Positions 33,544 to 42,041 of a stretch of 64,000 bases of DNA are shown in pieces. Below the pieces are notes generated by a model. That model was not told the origin of the DNA, made no database searches, and worked only from the letters and a program-made list of their open reading frames with translations. The stretch covers positions 19,852-83,851 of the forward strand of contig NZ_HG964459.1 in NCBI RefSeq assembly GCF_000612725.1. The letters run 5' to 3'. Source of the DNA: Mycolicibacterium austroafricanum. GTDB taxonomy: Bacteria > Actinomycetota > Actinomycetes > Mycobacteriales > Mycobacteriaceae. Both the position numbers and the translations under genes were made by a program. Numbering within the stretch: position 1 is the stretch's first letter; each line of letters opens with the position of its first letter.

Positions 33544-34432
33544 GGTTGTTGGTGGCGAAAGTGTCGCACCGCGCCGGGTCGCCGGTCTGGTACCCGGTGG
33601 TGAACCACTTCTGCCGCTGTGTCGAAGACCCGTGCGTCCACGACTCGGGGCTGACCCGGCCCGTCGCCGCCTCCTGGATCCGGTCGTCGCCGACTGCCGA
33701 GGCGGCCGACAGGGCGTCGGCGATGTCCTTGTCGCTCAACGGTTCCAGGAATGGCACGTCGGTGCCCTCCTGTTTGGTGATCGACGCATAGTGCGCCCAG
33801 ATCCCGGCGTAGCAGTCGGCCTGCAGTTCGGTGCGCACACCGCCGCCGGTGGGACCGGTCGGATCCTGTTGGGCGCGTCCGAGCACGCCTTCGAGGTTCT
33901 GAATGTGGTGACCGAACTCGTGGGCGACCACGTACTCCTCGGCGAGCGGTCCGCCGCTGGACCCGAACTGGGTCTTCAGCACGTCGAAGAAGCCGGTGTC
34001 GAAGTAGGCGGTCTTGTCGACGGGGCAGTAGAACGGCCCGACGTCGCTGCTGGCGAAGCCGCATCCCTCGGTTTCGACTCCACTGGTGAACAGTTCGATC
34101 TGTGGCCGGGCGTAGCCGGGCATCAACTGCTCCCACACCCCGTCGAGGGAATTGCCGGTCGCCACCACCCGGCACTGGACGATTTCGTTGGCGTCCTTGC
34201 CGGTTTGGCACTGGCTCAGGTCGAAGCCCGGTGCCTCCACCCCCTGGGTGTCCATCGGGGGTTGCTGCGGCAGCACCGTGCTGGGGTCGACGCCGAGGAA
34301 CAACGCCACCACCACGATCAGCAGGCCGCCGAGGCCACCTCCGACGGCGATGCCGCGGCCGGGACCGCGGCCACCGCCGCTGCTGGTCGATGTGGTGCTG
34401 GTGTCGATCCGCATGCCTTCGTTGAAGGTCAT
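33536..34432 (-). CDS. YpfJ-type neutral zinc metallopeptidase, membrane-anchored (Rv2575c-like)
   Basis: 298 residues. N-terminal MTFNEGMRIDTSTTSTS, a Gly/Arg-rich stretch, one transmembrane helix (GGLGGLLIVVVALFLGV), then an extracytoplasmic neutral zinc metallopeptidase domain with VVAHEFGHHIQN (His171, Glu172, His175) and QADCYAGIWAHYA. Substrate unknown. ATG 34432 has GGAGG 7 bases upstream; the longer reading to 34492 is not supported. Matches Rv2575c in length and layout. Confidence 0.9.
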   Translation of the reverse strand: MTFNEGMRIDTSTTSTSSGGGRGPGRGIAVGGGLGGLLIVVVALFLGVDPSTVLPQQPPMDTQGVEAPGFDLSQCQTGKDANEIVQCRVVATGNSLDGVWEQLMPGYARPQIELFTSGVETEGCGFASSDVGPFYCPVDKTAYFDTGFFDVLKTQFGSSGGPLAEEYVVAHEFGHHIQNLEGVLGRAQQDPTGPTGGGVRTELQADCYAGIWAHYASITKQEGTDVPFLEPLSDKDIADALSAASAVGDDRIQEAATGRVSPESWTHGSSTQRQKWFTTGYQTGDPARCDTFATNNLG

Positions 34433-34507
34433 CGCGCCACCTCCGTCTGATTCGGCCGGCCACCTGACACCGGTGCCGGTCCAGCTTCGCACACTACGAT
34501 TTGACTC

Positions 34508-35995
34508 GTGGCCGTCGTCGCCGGAGAGCCCGCCGTGCTGAGTACCCCGTCAGGCGACCTGCGTGGTGAGGTCGAGGCGGGCATCGGGGTGTGGCGGGGA
34601 ATCCCCTACGCCGAACAGCCGACGGGGCAGCGTCGCTTCCTGGCCCCTGAGCCCATGGCGCCGTGGCCGGGCGTGCGCGAGGCGCGCGAACACGGGCCGT
34701 TGCCACCGCAGTCGAAGTCCTTCGTGGGCGGCGGACGCGACGATCCGAAGGTGCGCGACGAAGCCTGCCTGACGCTGACCGTGTGGTCGCCGGACACCGC
34801 GGCCTCGTTGCCGGTGATGGTGTGGATCCCCGGCGGCGCCTTCGTGTACGGCGCCGGGCAGTTCCAGCTGTACAACGGCTCCCGGCTGGCGGCCAACGGC
34901 GACGTCGTCGTCGTCAACGTCACCTACCGGATCGGGGTGTTCGGGGGGTTGGAGCTGAGCGATCTCGGCGACGGGTTCGACGACAACCTGGCCCTGCGTG
35001 ACCAGATCGCGGCGCTGCGCTGGGTGCGCGACAACATCTCCGCGTTCGGCGGTGATCCCGGTCGGGTGACGGTGTTCGGCGAGTCCGCAGGAGCGACGTC
35101 GGTGCTGGCCCTGATGGCCGCCCCGTCGGCGCAGCGCCTTTTTCACCGGGCCATCGCGCAGAGCCCGGCGCTGCCGCTGGTCGCCGACCGCGAGTACCGC
35201 GCCGCCAACGCCCACGAGTTCCTGCGCCGTCTGGGCGTCGGTGCAGGCGAGGTGAAGGCGCTGCCGCAGCGTCAGCTGCGCCGTGCCGCCGGCATCCTGC
35301 AGCTCAAGAGCGCCGCGAACACGCCGACGCTGGCCTACGGGCTCACATACGGCACCGAGCTGCTGCCGCAGCATCCGGTGGCGGCCGCACGTGAGGGCCG
35401 GACTTCGGGTGTGCCGTTGATCATCGGCACCAACAGCCATGAGGCCTCGATGTTCGCGTGGACCAAGCCGCCGATGCTGCCGACCACGAAAGCCTCCATC
35501 GACGGGTACTTCCAGCGTGTCGCACCCGACGCCAAACAGCTTGTGCTGCAGGCATACCCGGGATATCCCAGGCGCAGCGCGCTGGTTGCGCTCGGCTCGG
35601 ATGCCATGTTCGGCGGACCTACCTGGGCATTCGCCGATGCCTACAGCGCGCAGGCGCCTACCCGGATGTACCGTTTCGACCATTTCGGGTGGAGCCTGCG
35701 CATGCTCGGGCTCGGCGCGACGCACGGCAGCGAGATCGTGCACATCCATCACAGCTACGAGTCGTTCGTCGGGCGCAAGCTGCACCCGCTGGGCCGGCGC
35801 ATCCAGCCCGGTGTCGGGCGCCGGATGCAGCGGGCCTGGCTGGACTTCGCCCGTGGCAGCGAGGACGTCGACGACGAGCACTGGCCGCTCTACGAGACAG
35901 GGGAGCGGCTGACCCGGCTGATCGCATCGACCCGCGACGTGATGGCGTCCGACCCCGACCGGGACCGGAGGCAGGCCTGGGCGGCCGTGTACTAG
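34508..35995 (+). CDS. Type-B carboxylesterase/lipase
   Basis: 495 residues, alpha/beta hydrolase. N-terminal GIGVWRGIPYAEQPTGQRRF, oxyanion region VMVWIPGGAFVYGAG, nucleophile elbow FGESAGATS (Ser193), and a C-terminal catalytic His in LGATHGSEIVHI. Ester substrate unknown; mycobacteria encode many such Lip enzymes. The start is GTG 34508, 75 bases from the divergent YpfJ-type start. The stop lies 4 bases from the convergent enoyl-CoA hydratase stop. Confidence 0.9.
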   Translation: MAVVAGEPAVLSTPSGDLRGEVEAGIGVWRGIPYAEQPTGQRRFLAPEPMAPWPGVREAREHGPLPPQSKSFVGGGRDDPKVRDEACLTLTVWSPDTAASLPVMVWIPGGAFVYGAGQFQLYNGSRLAANGDVVVVNVTYRIGVFGGLELSDLGDGFDDNLALRDQIAALRWVRDNISAFGGDPGRVTVFGESAGATSVLALMAAPSAQRLFHRAIAQSPALPLVADREYRAANAHEFLRRLGVGAGEVKALPQRQLRRAAGILQLKSAANTPTLAYGLTYGTELLPQHPVAAAREGRTSGVPLIIGTNSHEASMFAWTKPPMLPTTKASIDGYFQRVAPDAKQLVLQAYPGYPRRSALVALGSDAMFGGPTWAFADAYSAQAPTRMYRFDHFGWSLRMLGLGATHGSEIVHIHHSYESFVGRKLHPLGRRIQPGVGRRMQRAWLDFARGSEDVDDEHWPLYETGERLTRLIASTRDVMASDPDRDRRQAWAAVY

Positions 35996-35999
35996 AGGA

Positions 36000-36773
36000 T
36001 CAGCGGGCGCGCCACTTCGGTGTGCGCTTCTCCCGCCACGCCGCAATGCCTTCGGCCACGTCCTCCGTGGCGCCTGCGACTTTGCGCATCGTCTCCCCGA
36101 AGCGCACGGATTCGATCCACCCCATGTTCGCCGTGCGCGACGCCACCTCTTTGGTCGCGCGTTGCGCCAGCGGCGCCGCCTCGGTGAGCGTCCGCGCCCA
36201 CGACTGCGCCTCCGATTGCAGCCGATCCGGCTCGACCAGCCGCCACACCAAACCGATCTCCTTGGCGCGCTCGGCGGTGATGGGCCTGCCCGTCAGCAGC
36301 AATTCCATGGCATCGGCCCACCGCACCCGCTCCGGGAGCCGAATCGCCCCGACGATGGTGGGCACCCCGAGCGACACCTCCGGATACGCAAAACTGGCCT
36401 CCGTGCTGGCAATGACGAAGTCGCAGAACAGAACCCCGGTCAGTCCGTAGCCGATACACGGTCCGTGGACGGCAGCGATCGTCGGCTTGAACAGCTCCAT
36501 CCCGCTCTCGAACGAATTGATCGTCGGCTTCTCCCAGAACGTGCCACCGAAGGTGCCTACGGAGCCCTCGCCGTCCTTGAGGTCGCCACCGGCGCAGAAG
36601 ACGTCACCGTTGGCGGTCAGGATGCCGACCCAGGCATCCTCGTCGTCACGGAACCGGTTCCATGCCGCGTTGAGGTCCCGCCGTAGCGCGCCGTTGATGG
36701 CGTTGCGCGCATCCGGGCGGTTGAGGGTGATCGTGGCGACGTGGTCGTCCAACTCGTAGGTGACGAGGCTCAT
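36000..36773 (-). CDS. Enoyl-CoA hydratase/isomerase family protein (EchA type)
   Basis: 257 residues, crotonase fold. Oxyanion-hole segments FCAGGDLKDGEG and AAVHGPCIGYGLTG. Both catalytic glutamate positions are present (YPEVSLGVPTIVG and WADAMELLLTG), so hydratase activity is plausible. It ends with a basic tail KRTPKWRAR. Single gene; the upstream intergenic region also holds the ECF42-type promoter of the divergent DGPF gene. Confidence 0.9.
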   Translation of the reverse strand: MSLVTYELDDHVATITLNRPDARNAINGALRRDLNAAWNRFRDDEDAWVGILTANGDVFCAGGDLKDGEGSVGTFGGTFWEKPTINSFESGMELFKPTIAAVHGPCIGYGLTGVLFCDFVIASTEASFAYPEVSLGVPTIVGAIRLPERVRWADAMELLLTGRPITAERAKEIGLVWRLVEPDRLQSEAQSWARTLTEAAPLAQRATKEVASRTANMGWIESVRFGETMRKVAGATEDVAEGIAAWREKRTPKWRAR

Positions 36774-36818
36774 TGCTGGACCCTAACGCCGTCGCGGCGC
36801 ACACAGACTCCGCGCCGA

Positions 36819-36845
36819 TGTCGAGAATGCCGTGACGGCTCCGTC
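36819..36845 (+). promoter_or_regulatory. Candidate ECF42 promoter of the DGPF-sigma operon
   Basis: TGTCGA (36819-36824) and CGTC (36842-36845) separated by 17 bases. As I recall, the ECF42 target has TGTCGA at -35 and CGA/TC at -10. The predicted transcript would start about 40 bases before the DGPF ATG, which has AGGAGG. This implies autoregulation by the downstream sigma factor. Confidence 0.7.
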
Positions 36846-36893
36846 CCAGGGATGAGCGACCAACTAGCGTCGCCAATCAGGAGGGAGAAATTC

Positions 36894-37301
36894 ATGGCGA
36901 AGTACCTGTTCCTCAAGCACTACCGGGGTGCGCCGGCGGCAGTCAACGACGTACCGATGGATCGGTGGACGCCCGCGGAGATCGAGGCGCACGTCCGGTA
37001 CATGGAGGACTTCGCGGACCGCCTCAGGGACAGCGGCGAGTTCGTCGCCAGCCAGGCTCTGGCGGCCGAGGGCGCCTGGGTTCGGTCCGACGGCGACGGT
37101 AAGCCACCGATCACCGACGGACCGTTCGCGGAGACCAAGGACCTGATCGCCGGCTTCATGATCGTCGACGTCGACTCCTACGAGCGCGCCGTCGAACTGG
37201 CCGGTGAGCTGTCGGCGGCGCCCGGAGCGGGCGGGCGGCCGATCCACGAGTGGCTTGAAGTGCGCCCGCTCATGACCGCATCGGGGACTCTTCACGAGTG
37301 A
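36894..37301 (+). CDS. DGPF/YCII-domain protein, partner of ECF42
   Basis: 135 residues. YCII-related (DGPF) domain with the signature ITDGPFAETKDLIAGFMIVDVDSYERAVELAGEL. Small cytosolic protein of unknown activity that is the hallmark neighbour of ECF42 sigma factors. AGGAGG sits just before ATG 36894. The stop overlaps the sigma factor's GTG (GTGA). Confidence 0.9.
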   Translation: MAKYLFLKHYRGAPAAVNDVPMDRWTPAEIEAHVRYMEDFADRLRDSGEFVASQALAAEGAWVRSDGDGKPPITDGPFAETKDLIAGFMIVDVDSYERAVELAGELSAAPGAGGRPIHEWLEVRPLMTASGTLHE

Positions 37302-38464
37302 GCACGGCGGTGGACGAGACGGCGCTGCGGGACCTGATTCCCGGTGTCCTCGCTGCCCTTGTCCATCGCGGTGCCGACTTCGCGACCGCCGAGGACGCGG
37401 TTCAGGAGGCGTTGATCCGCGCGGTGCAGACGTGGCCGCGACGGCACCCCGACGACCCCAGGGGCTGGCTGATCACCACCGCGTGGCGGCGCTTCGTCGA
37501 CCTGGTCCGCGCCGACGCCGCGCGGCGCGACCGGGAACTCAAGAGCTTCGATGAGCCGCCGCCCGGACCGGCCGAGCACGCCGACGACACGCTGTACCTC
37601 TATTTTCTGTGCGCGCATCCCAGCCTGACCCCGTCCTCGGCCGTCGCGCTGACGCTGCGGGCCGTCGGCGGTCTGACCACCCGCCAGATCGCGCAGGCCT
37701 ATCTGGTACCGGAATCGACGATGGCGCAACGCATCAGCCGCGCGAAGCGCACGGTCAGCGACGTGCGGCTGGACCGGCCGGGCGACGTGCGCACCGTGCT
37801 GCGCGTGCTGTACCTGGTGTTCAACGAGGGCTACAGCGGCGACGTCGACCTGGCAGCCGAGGCGATCCGGCTGGCCAGGCAGCTCGCCGCGGTCGTCGAC
37901 GACCCGGAGGTTTCAGGGCTGCTCGCGTTGTTCCTGCTTTATCACGCCAGACGCCCGGCCCGGATGCGGGGCGACGGCAGCCTGGTGCCGCTCGCCGAGC
38001 AGAACCGCGGGCTGTGGCGGACCGATCTCATCGCCGAGGGGGTTACCGTCCTGCAGGCCGCGCTCGCACGTGACCGGCTGGGCGAATATCAGGCGCAAGC
38101 CGCGATCGCGGCACTGCACGCGGACGCGCAGACGGCCGAGGAGACCGACTGGGTGCAGATCGTCGAGTGGTACGACGAGCTCGTCCGGCTCACCGACAGT
38201 CCCGTGGTGCGGCTCAACCGCGCGGTCGCCGTCGGCGAGGCCGACGGACCGCGGGCCGGGCTGACCGCGCTCGCCAATCTCGACCCGACGCTTCCGCGCT
38301 ACACCGCCTCGAAGGCCTACCTGTGTGAAAAAGCCGGTGACACCGAGGCGGCCGCAGCGCTTTACGCAGAAGCCGCGGCGCAGGCGTACAACGTCGCGGA
38401 GCGCAACCACCTCACGCTGCGGGCGGCGACGCTGCGCCAGGCGCTTCCGCACGACAGCGACTGA
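37298..38464 (+). CDS. ECF42-family RNA polymerase sigma factor with C-terminal TPR-like extension
   Basis: 388 residues. Sigma region 2 (ADFATAEDAVQEALIRAVQTW ... PRGWLITTAWRRFVDLVRADA) and region 4 (GGLTTRQIAQAYLVPESTMAQRISRAKR), followed by a ~200-residue helical extension (YLVFNEGYSGD ... YLCEKAGDTEAAAALYAEAAAQAYNVAERNHL) with TPR-like repeats required for ECF42 activity. No anti-sigma gene is adjacent, as expected for this group. Translationally coupled to the DGPF gene and probably self-activated through the TGTCGA motif upstream. Confidence 0.92.
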   Translation: MSTAVDETALRDLIPGVLAALVHRGADFATAEDAVQEALIRAVQTWPRRHPDDPRGWLITTAWRRFVDLVRADAARRDRELKSFDEPPPGPAEHADDTLYLYFLCAHPSLTPSSAVALTLRAVGGLTTRQIAQAYLVPESTMAQRISRAKRTVSDVRLDRPGDVRTVLRVLYLVFNEGYSGDVDLAAEAIRLARQLAAVVDDPEVSGLLALFLLYHARRPARMRGDGSLVPLAEQNRGLWRTDLIAEGVTVLQAALARDRLGEYQAQAAIAALHADAQTAEETDWVQIVEWYDELVRLTDSPVVRLNRAVAVGEADGPRAGLTALANLDPTLPRYTASKAYLCEKAGDTEAAAALYAEAAAQAYNVAERNHLTLRAATLRQALPHDSD

Positions 38465-38703
38465 ACCTCGGTGCTGCCCAGGCCGGTCGGCGACAACGCC
38501 GCGCAGGCCCGGCATCCGACACACCAGATAGCTGGGATTCCGGCGCCGACGGATCGACGGTTTGATTCGGTCATACCGGTGGGCCCGACGGATTTCCTGC
38601 CAAGGGGCGGTCAATTTCTGCCAGCTGAAATGAAGCCGCTGAAGTGCAGGTTTAACCGATCAGAACACCACAACAGACCACCACCGAAGAGAGAAGCACG
38701 ATC
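38465..38703 (+). other. 239-base intergenic region before the small secreted protein
   Basis: No supported gene. TTTCCTGCCAAG and TTTCTGCCAG form an imperfect direct repeat around 38590-38625. A GA-rich stretch (GAAGAGAGAAG) just before ATG 38704 probably serves as the ribosome-binding site. No clear promoter hexamers found. Confidence 0.35.
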
Positions 38704-39003
38704 ATGAAGAACGTCACCATCGCCACCGCTTTCGCCGCCGGCCTGGGCGCCGCCGTGCTCGGTCTGGCCGCCCCCGCCGTTGCCGCCCCCACCGGTGGCA
38801 ATGCCGACGCGACGATCAGCCAGCTGGAGGCCCAGGGCCACCGTGTCGTGGTCAACCGGCTCTCCGGTACCCCGCTGAGCCAGGCCAGCGTCGTCGGCAT
38901 CCACAAGGGCGGCGACATCCGCTCCACCGTCCGCGACGACTTCAACGACCGGACCTACCAGAACACTGTCACCGGCAGCCTCTACTACGTCGACGTCAAG
39001 TAA
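38704..39003 (+). CDS. Small secreted protein of unknown function
   Basis: 99 residues: a 28-residue Sec signal peptide (IATAFAAGLGAAVLGLAAPA, cleavage near AVA-AP) and a ~70-residue mature part without cysteines (ADATISQLEAQGHRVVVNRL ... GSLYYVDVK). It resembles the many short exported mycobacterial proteins with a QLEAQGHRVxVN-type segment. Monocistronic, followed at once by a strong hairpin. Function unknown. Confidence 0.85.
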   Translation: MKNVTIATAFAAGLGAAVLGLAAPAVAAPTGGNADATISQLEAQGHRVVVNRLSGTPLSQASVVGIHKGGDIRSTVRDDFNDRTYQNTVTGSLYYVDVK

Positions 39004-39019
39004 GCGCCAGACCGCCACG

Positions 39020-39046
39020 GGGCCACCTCCCATCAGGAGGTGGCCC
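39020..39046 (+). terminator. Strong intrinsic hairpin after the small secreted protein
   Basis: An 11-bp perfect stem, GGGCCACCTCC (39020-39030) with GGAGGTGGCCC (39036-39046), loop CATCA. It starts 17 bases after the stop. There is no U-tract, in keeping with mycobacterial terminators. Confidence 0.75.
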
Positions 39047-39074
39047 TGTCGCTGAGCGCACGCCCTTGCCGAGA

Positions 39075-39112
39075 TTGCATCCATGGAGTGGAAAAGACCG
39101 CGTGGAATGCAA
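39075..39112. repeat. Degenerate copy of an ATTGCATTCCA hairpin element
   Basis: TTGCATCCA (39075-39083) faces TGGAATGCAA (39103-39112), one base short of a perfect inverted repeat. It shares the core with the 21-bp-arm hairpin at 41973-42033 and, like it, lies between convergent genes. Confidence 0.45.
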
Positions 39113-39115
39113 AAG

Positions 39116-39619
39116 TCAGCGCGTGGCGAACCGCTCGTCGGTGTAGCGGCGCAGGTTGTGCAGGAAGCGCTGGAACAGCCACCCCATCACGGGCTTTCCG
39201 GCGGCCAGCCCGAACCGTCCGGCCGGCCCGTTGGGTTTGAGCGCCATGATCCAGGTGAGGTGGCAGCCGCCGGCGGTGGGCACCACGTGGTAGTCCTCGG
39301 CGAAGGCCGAGATGCTCCCGGTGCTCGACTCGTTGAAGCGGAAAGCCATGCGGGTGAACGGTTCCCACGCCAGGAACTCCTCGGCCCCGGTGATCCCGCC
39401 GCGCATGTCGACCGTGCGGGTGGTTCCGACACCGCGCGGTTCGGGGCTGGTCCAGGTGACCTTGGTGATCACGCTGGCCCAGTGCGGCCACGACGTCTCA
39501 TCGGCGAGTACCTCGAAGAGCTGTTCCGGCGTGATGGCCAGGTCGACGGTGCTTACGAAGCGGTACGGGGCGGTGTCGACGAAGTCCAGACCGACGCGCT
39601 CACACGGGTGCATGACCAT
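39116..39619 (-). CDS. SRPBCC-fold protein (Rv2574-like)
   Basis: 167 residues. START/polyketide-cyclase-like hydrophobic-pocket fold: FVSTVDLAITPEQLFEVLADETSWPHWASVITKVTWTSPEP, then ADMRGG-type DMRGGITGAEEFLAWEPFTRMAFRF and CHLTWIMAL. Ligand unknown. ATG 39619 (MVMHPCERVGLDFVD) is favoured because it matches the conserved family start as I remember it; ATG 39613 is two codons in. No clear ribosome-binding site, so it may be leaderless. Divergent from aspS. Confidence 0.8.
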   Translation of the reverse strand: MVMHPCERVGLDFVDTAPYRFVSTVDLAITPEQLFEVLADETSWPHWASVITKVTWTSPEPRGVGTTRTVDMRGGITGAEEFLAWEPFTRMAFRFNESSTGSISAFAEDYHVVPTAGGCHLTWIMALKPNGPAGRFGLAAGKPVMGWLFQRFLHNLRRYTDERFATR

Positions 39620-39745
39620 ACACAGTAGGTCATGGTGGTTGGTCGCGGGCGGAGGTGAACGGAGCCGGCAACCGTGCTCGCCGGGCTGCTGACCGGTCCC
39701 CACTAGACTGACCCGTTGACTATCCCCCGCGAACAGGAGTACTTC

Positions 39746-41521
39746 GTGCTGCGCACCCGCACCGCCGGTTCATTGCGCCCCGCCGATGCCGGTCAGACGG
39801 TGACGCTGGCCGGCTGGGTGGCGCGCCGTCGCGACCACGGCGGCGTCATCTTCATCGACCTGCGAGACGCTTCCGGCACCTCGCAGGTCGTGTTCCGGGA
39901 GGGCGAGGTGCTGGCCCAGGCCCACCGGCTGCGCTCGGAGTTCTGCGTCGCGGTCACCGGCGTCGTGGAGATACGCCCCGAAGGCAACGCCAACCCGGAG
40001 ATCGCCACCGGCGAGGTGGAGGTCAGCGCGACATCGCTGACGGTACTGGGGGAGAGCGCCGCGCTGCCGTTCCAACTCGACGAGACCGCGGGCGAGGAAG
40101 CCCGGCTGAAGTACCGCTATCTCGATCTGCGCCGCGAGGTGCCAGGCAACGCAATCCGGTTGCGCTCCAAGGTGAACGCGGCCGCACGCAGTGTCCTTGC
40201 CGAGCACGATTTCGTCGAGATCGAGACACCCACGCTGACCCGCTCCACGCCCGAGGGGGCCCGCGACTTCCTGGTGCCCGCCCGCCTGCAGCCCGGTTCG
40301 TTCTACGCGTTGCCGCAGAGCCCGCAGCTGTTCAAGCAGCTGCTGATGGTGGCCGGCATGGAGCGGTACTACCAGATCGCGCGGTGCTACCGCGACGAGG
40401 ACTTCCGCGCCGACCGGCAGCCGGAGTTCACCCAGCTGGACATGGAGATGAGCTTCGTCGACGCCGACGATGTGATCGCGGTCTCCGAGCAGATTCTCAA
40501 GGCGATCTGGGCGCTGATCGGCTACGACCTGCCCCTGCCGTTGCCGAGGATCAGCCACGCCGACGCGATGCGCCGATTCGGTTCCGACAAGCCCGACATG
40601 CGGTTCGGCCTGGAGCTCGTGGAGTGCACCGACTACTTCATGGACACCCCGTTCCGGGTGTTCCAGGCGCCCTACGTCGGCGCGGTGGTGATGCCCGGTG
40701 GGGCGTCGCAGCCGCGCCGCACCCTGGACGGGTGGCAGGAGTTCGCCAAGCAGCGCGGTCACAAGGGGCTGGCCTATGTGCTGGTCGGCGAGGACGGCGA
40801 GCTCGGCGGCCCGGTCGCCAAGAACCTGTCCGACGCCGAGCGGGACGGGCTGGCCGCCCACGTCGGCGCCAACCCCGGGGACTGTGTGTTCTTCTCCGCA
40901 GGCTCGGCGAAGGCGGCACGGGCGCTGCTGGGTGCCACCCGCATCGAGGTGGCCAAGCGTCTCGACCTGATCGATCCGTCGGCGTGGGCGTTCACGTGGG
41001 TGGTGGACTGGCCGCTGTTCGAGCCGGCCGACGACGCCACCGCGTCCGGGGACGTCGCCGTGGGCTCCGGGGCCTGGACGGCGGCGCACCACGCCTTCAC
41101 CGCGCCGAAACCCGAGTCGGAGGCCACGTTCGACACCGACCCGGGATCGGCGATGGCCGACGCCTACGACATCGTCTGCAACGGCAACGAGATCGGCGGC
41201 GGGTCGATCCGTATCCACCGCAGCGACATCCAGGAACGGGTGTTCGCGATGATGGGCATCGACCACGACGAGGCCCGCGACAAGTTCGGATTCCTGTTGG
41301 ACGCGTTCACCTTCGGCGCCCCGCCGCACGGCGGTATCGCGTTCGGCTGGGATCGGATCGTGGCGCTGCTCGCCGGGCTGGACTCGATCCGTGAGGTGAT
41401 CGCGTTCCCGAAGTCCGGCGGCGGCGTCGACCCGCTGACCGACGCTCCCGCGCCGATCACCGCGCTGCAGCGTAAGGAATCCGGAATAGACGCCAAGCCG
41501 GAGAAGCTGGACAAGGCATGA
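39746..41521 (+). CDS. aspS: Aspartyl-tRNA synthetase (non-discriminating type likely)
   Basis: 591 residues. Class II synthetase: N-terminal OB-fold anticodon domain (VTLAGWVARRRDHGGVIFIDLRDASG), motif 2 (MERYYQIARCYRDEDFRADRQPEFTQLDMEMSF in part), a bacterial GAD insertion domain, motif 3 (HGGIAFGWDRIVALLAG). GTG 39746 is chosen because AGGAG lies 6 bases upstream and it yields the conserved start; a GTG or TTG further upstream would add about 10 residues. Mycobacterial AspRS charges both tRNA-Asp and tRNA-Asn when AsnRS is absent, which I infer only from the family. Confidence 0.96.
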   Translation: MLRTRTAGSLRPADAGQTVTLAGWVARRRDHGGVIFIDLRDASGTSQVVFREGEVLAQAHRLRSEFCVAVTGVVEIRPEGNANPEIATGEVEVSATSLTVLGESAALPFQLDETAGEEARLKYRYLDLRREVPGNAIRLRSKVNAAARSVLAEHDFVEIETPTLTRSTPEGARDFLVPARLQPGSFYALPQSPQLFKQLLMVAGMERYYQIARCYRDEDFRADRQPEFTQLDMEMSFVDADDVIAVSEQILKAIWALIGYDLPLPLPRISHADAMRRFGSDKPDMRFGLELVECTDYFMDTPFRVFQAPYVGAVVMPGGASQPRRTLDGWQEFAKQRGHKGLAYVLVGEDGELGGPVAKNLSDAERDGLAAHVGANPGDCVFFSAGSAKAARALLGATRIEVAKRLDLIDPSAWAFTWVVDWPLFEPADDATASGDVAVGSGAWTAAHHAFTAPKPESEATFDTDPGSAMADAYDIVCNGNEIGGGSIRIHRSDIQERVFAMMGIDHDEARDKFGFLLDAFTFGAPPHGGIAFGWDRIVALLAGLDSIREVIAFPKSGGGVDPLTDAPAPITALQRKESGIDAKPEKLDKA

Positions 41522-41967
41522 CCGAACTGGACAAGGACAAGCTCGTCGCCGACACCGCGGCGTTGGATGAATTCAACCGCAACATCGTCGAGGAATTCCG
41601 CGCCAACGGCGGCAAGGTCGGAGGCCCGTTCGAGGGCGCCACGTTGCTGCTGCTGCACACCACGGGAGCGAAGTCGGGGACCTCGCGGCTGTCACCGCTG
41701 GCCTACCTGACCATCGACGACAAAATGCTGATTGTCGGCTCCTACGCGGGCGCCCCGAAACATCCCGCCTGGGTGCACAACCTGCGCGCACACCGGAAGG
41801 CCTACATCGAGGTCGGCACCGACGCCTACGACGTCGACGTCCGCGAGCTGCCCGACGACGAGCGCGACGCGACGTACCCGAAGATCGTGGCGATCGCGCC
41901 GGTGTTCGCCGAGTACCAGGCCAAGACCGACCGGGCGATCCCGCTGTTCGAGCTGACCCGCGCCTGA
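41518..41967 (+). CDS. Deazaflavin (F420)-dependent nitroreductase-family protein (Ddn-like)
   Basis: 149 residues. DUF385/Ddn split-barrel family: FNRNIVEEFRANGGKVGG, LLLLHTTGAKSGTSRLSPLAYL, LIVGSYAGAPKHPAWVHNLRAH and the AxPxFAEYQAKTDRxIPLFELTR end are all hallmark blocks. Likely an F420H2-dependent quinone or nitro reductase. ATG 41518 overlaps the aspS stop (ATGA), so it is co-transcribed with aspS; M. tuberculosis has a different neighbour there as far as I recall. Confidence 0.9.
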   Translation: MTELDKDKLVADTAALDEFNRNIVEEFRANGGKVGGPFEGATLLLLHTTGAKSGTSRLSPLAYLTIDDKMLIVGSYAGAPKHPAWVHNLRAHRKAYIEVGTDAYDVDVRELPDDERDATYPKIVAIAPVFAEYQAKTDRAIPLFELTRA

Positions 41968-41972
41968 ACACC

Positions 41973-42033
41973 GCCGAAATTGCATTCCAGCAGGCGTTTT
42001 CTCGATCTTTCGCTGCTGGAATGCAATTTCGGC
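41973..42033. terminator. Long perfect hairpin between convergent genes (ATTGCATTCCA element)
   Basis: A 21-bp perfect inverted repeat: the left arm 41973-41993 starts GCCGAAATTGCATTCC, the right arm is 42013-42033, and the loop is 19 bases containing TTTT and TTT. It sits between the stops of the Ddn-like gene (41967) and the thiolase gene (42042), so it can stop transcription from both sides. A decayed relative lies at 39075-39112. Confidence 0.8.
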
Positions 42034-42041
42034 CGAGGGGT

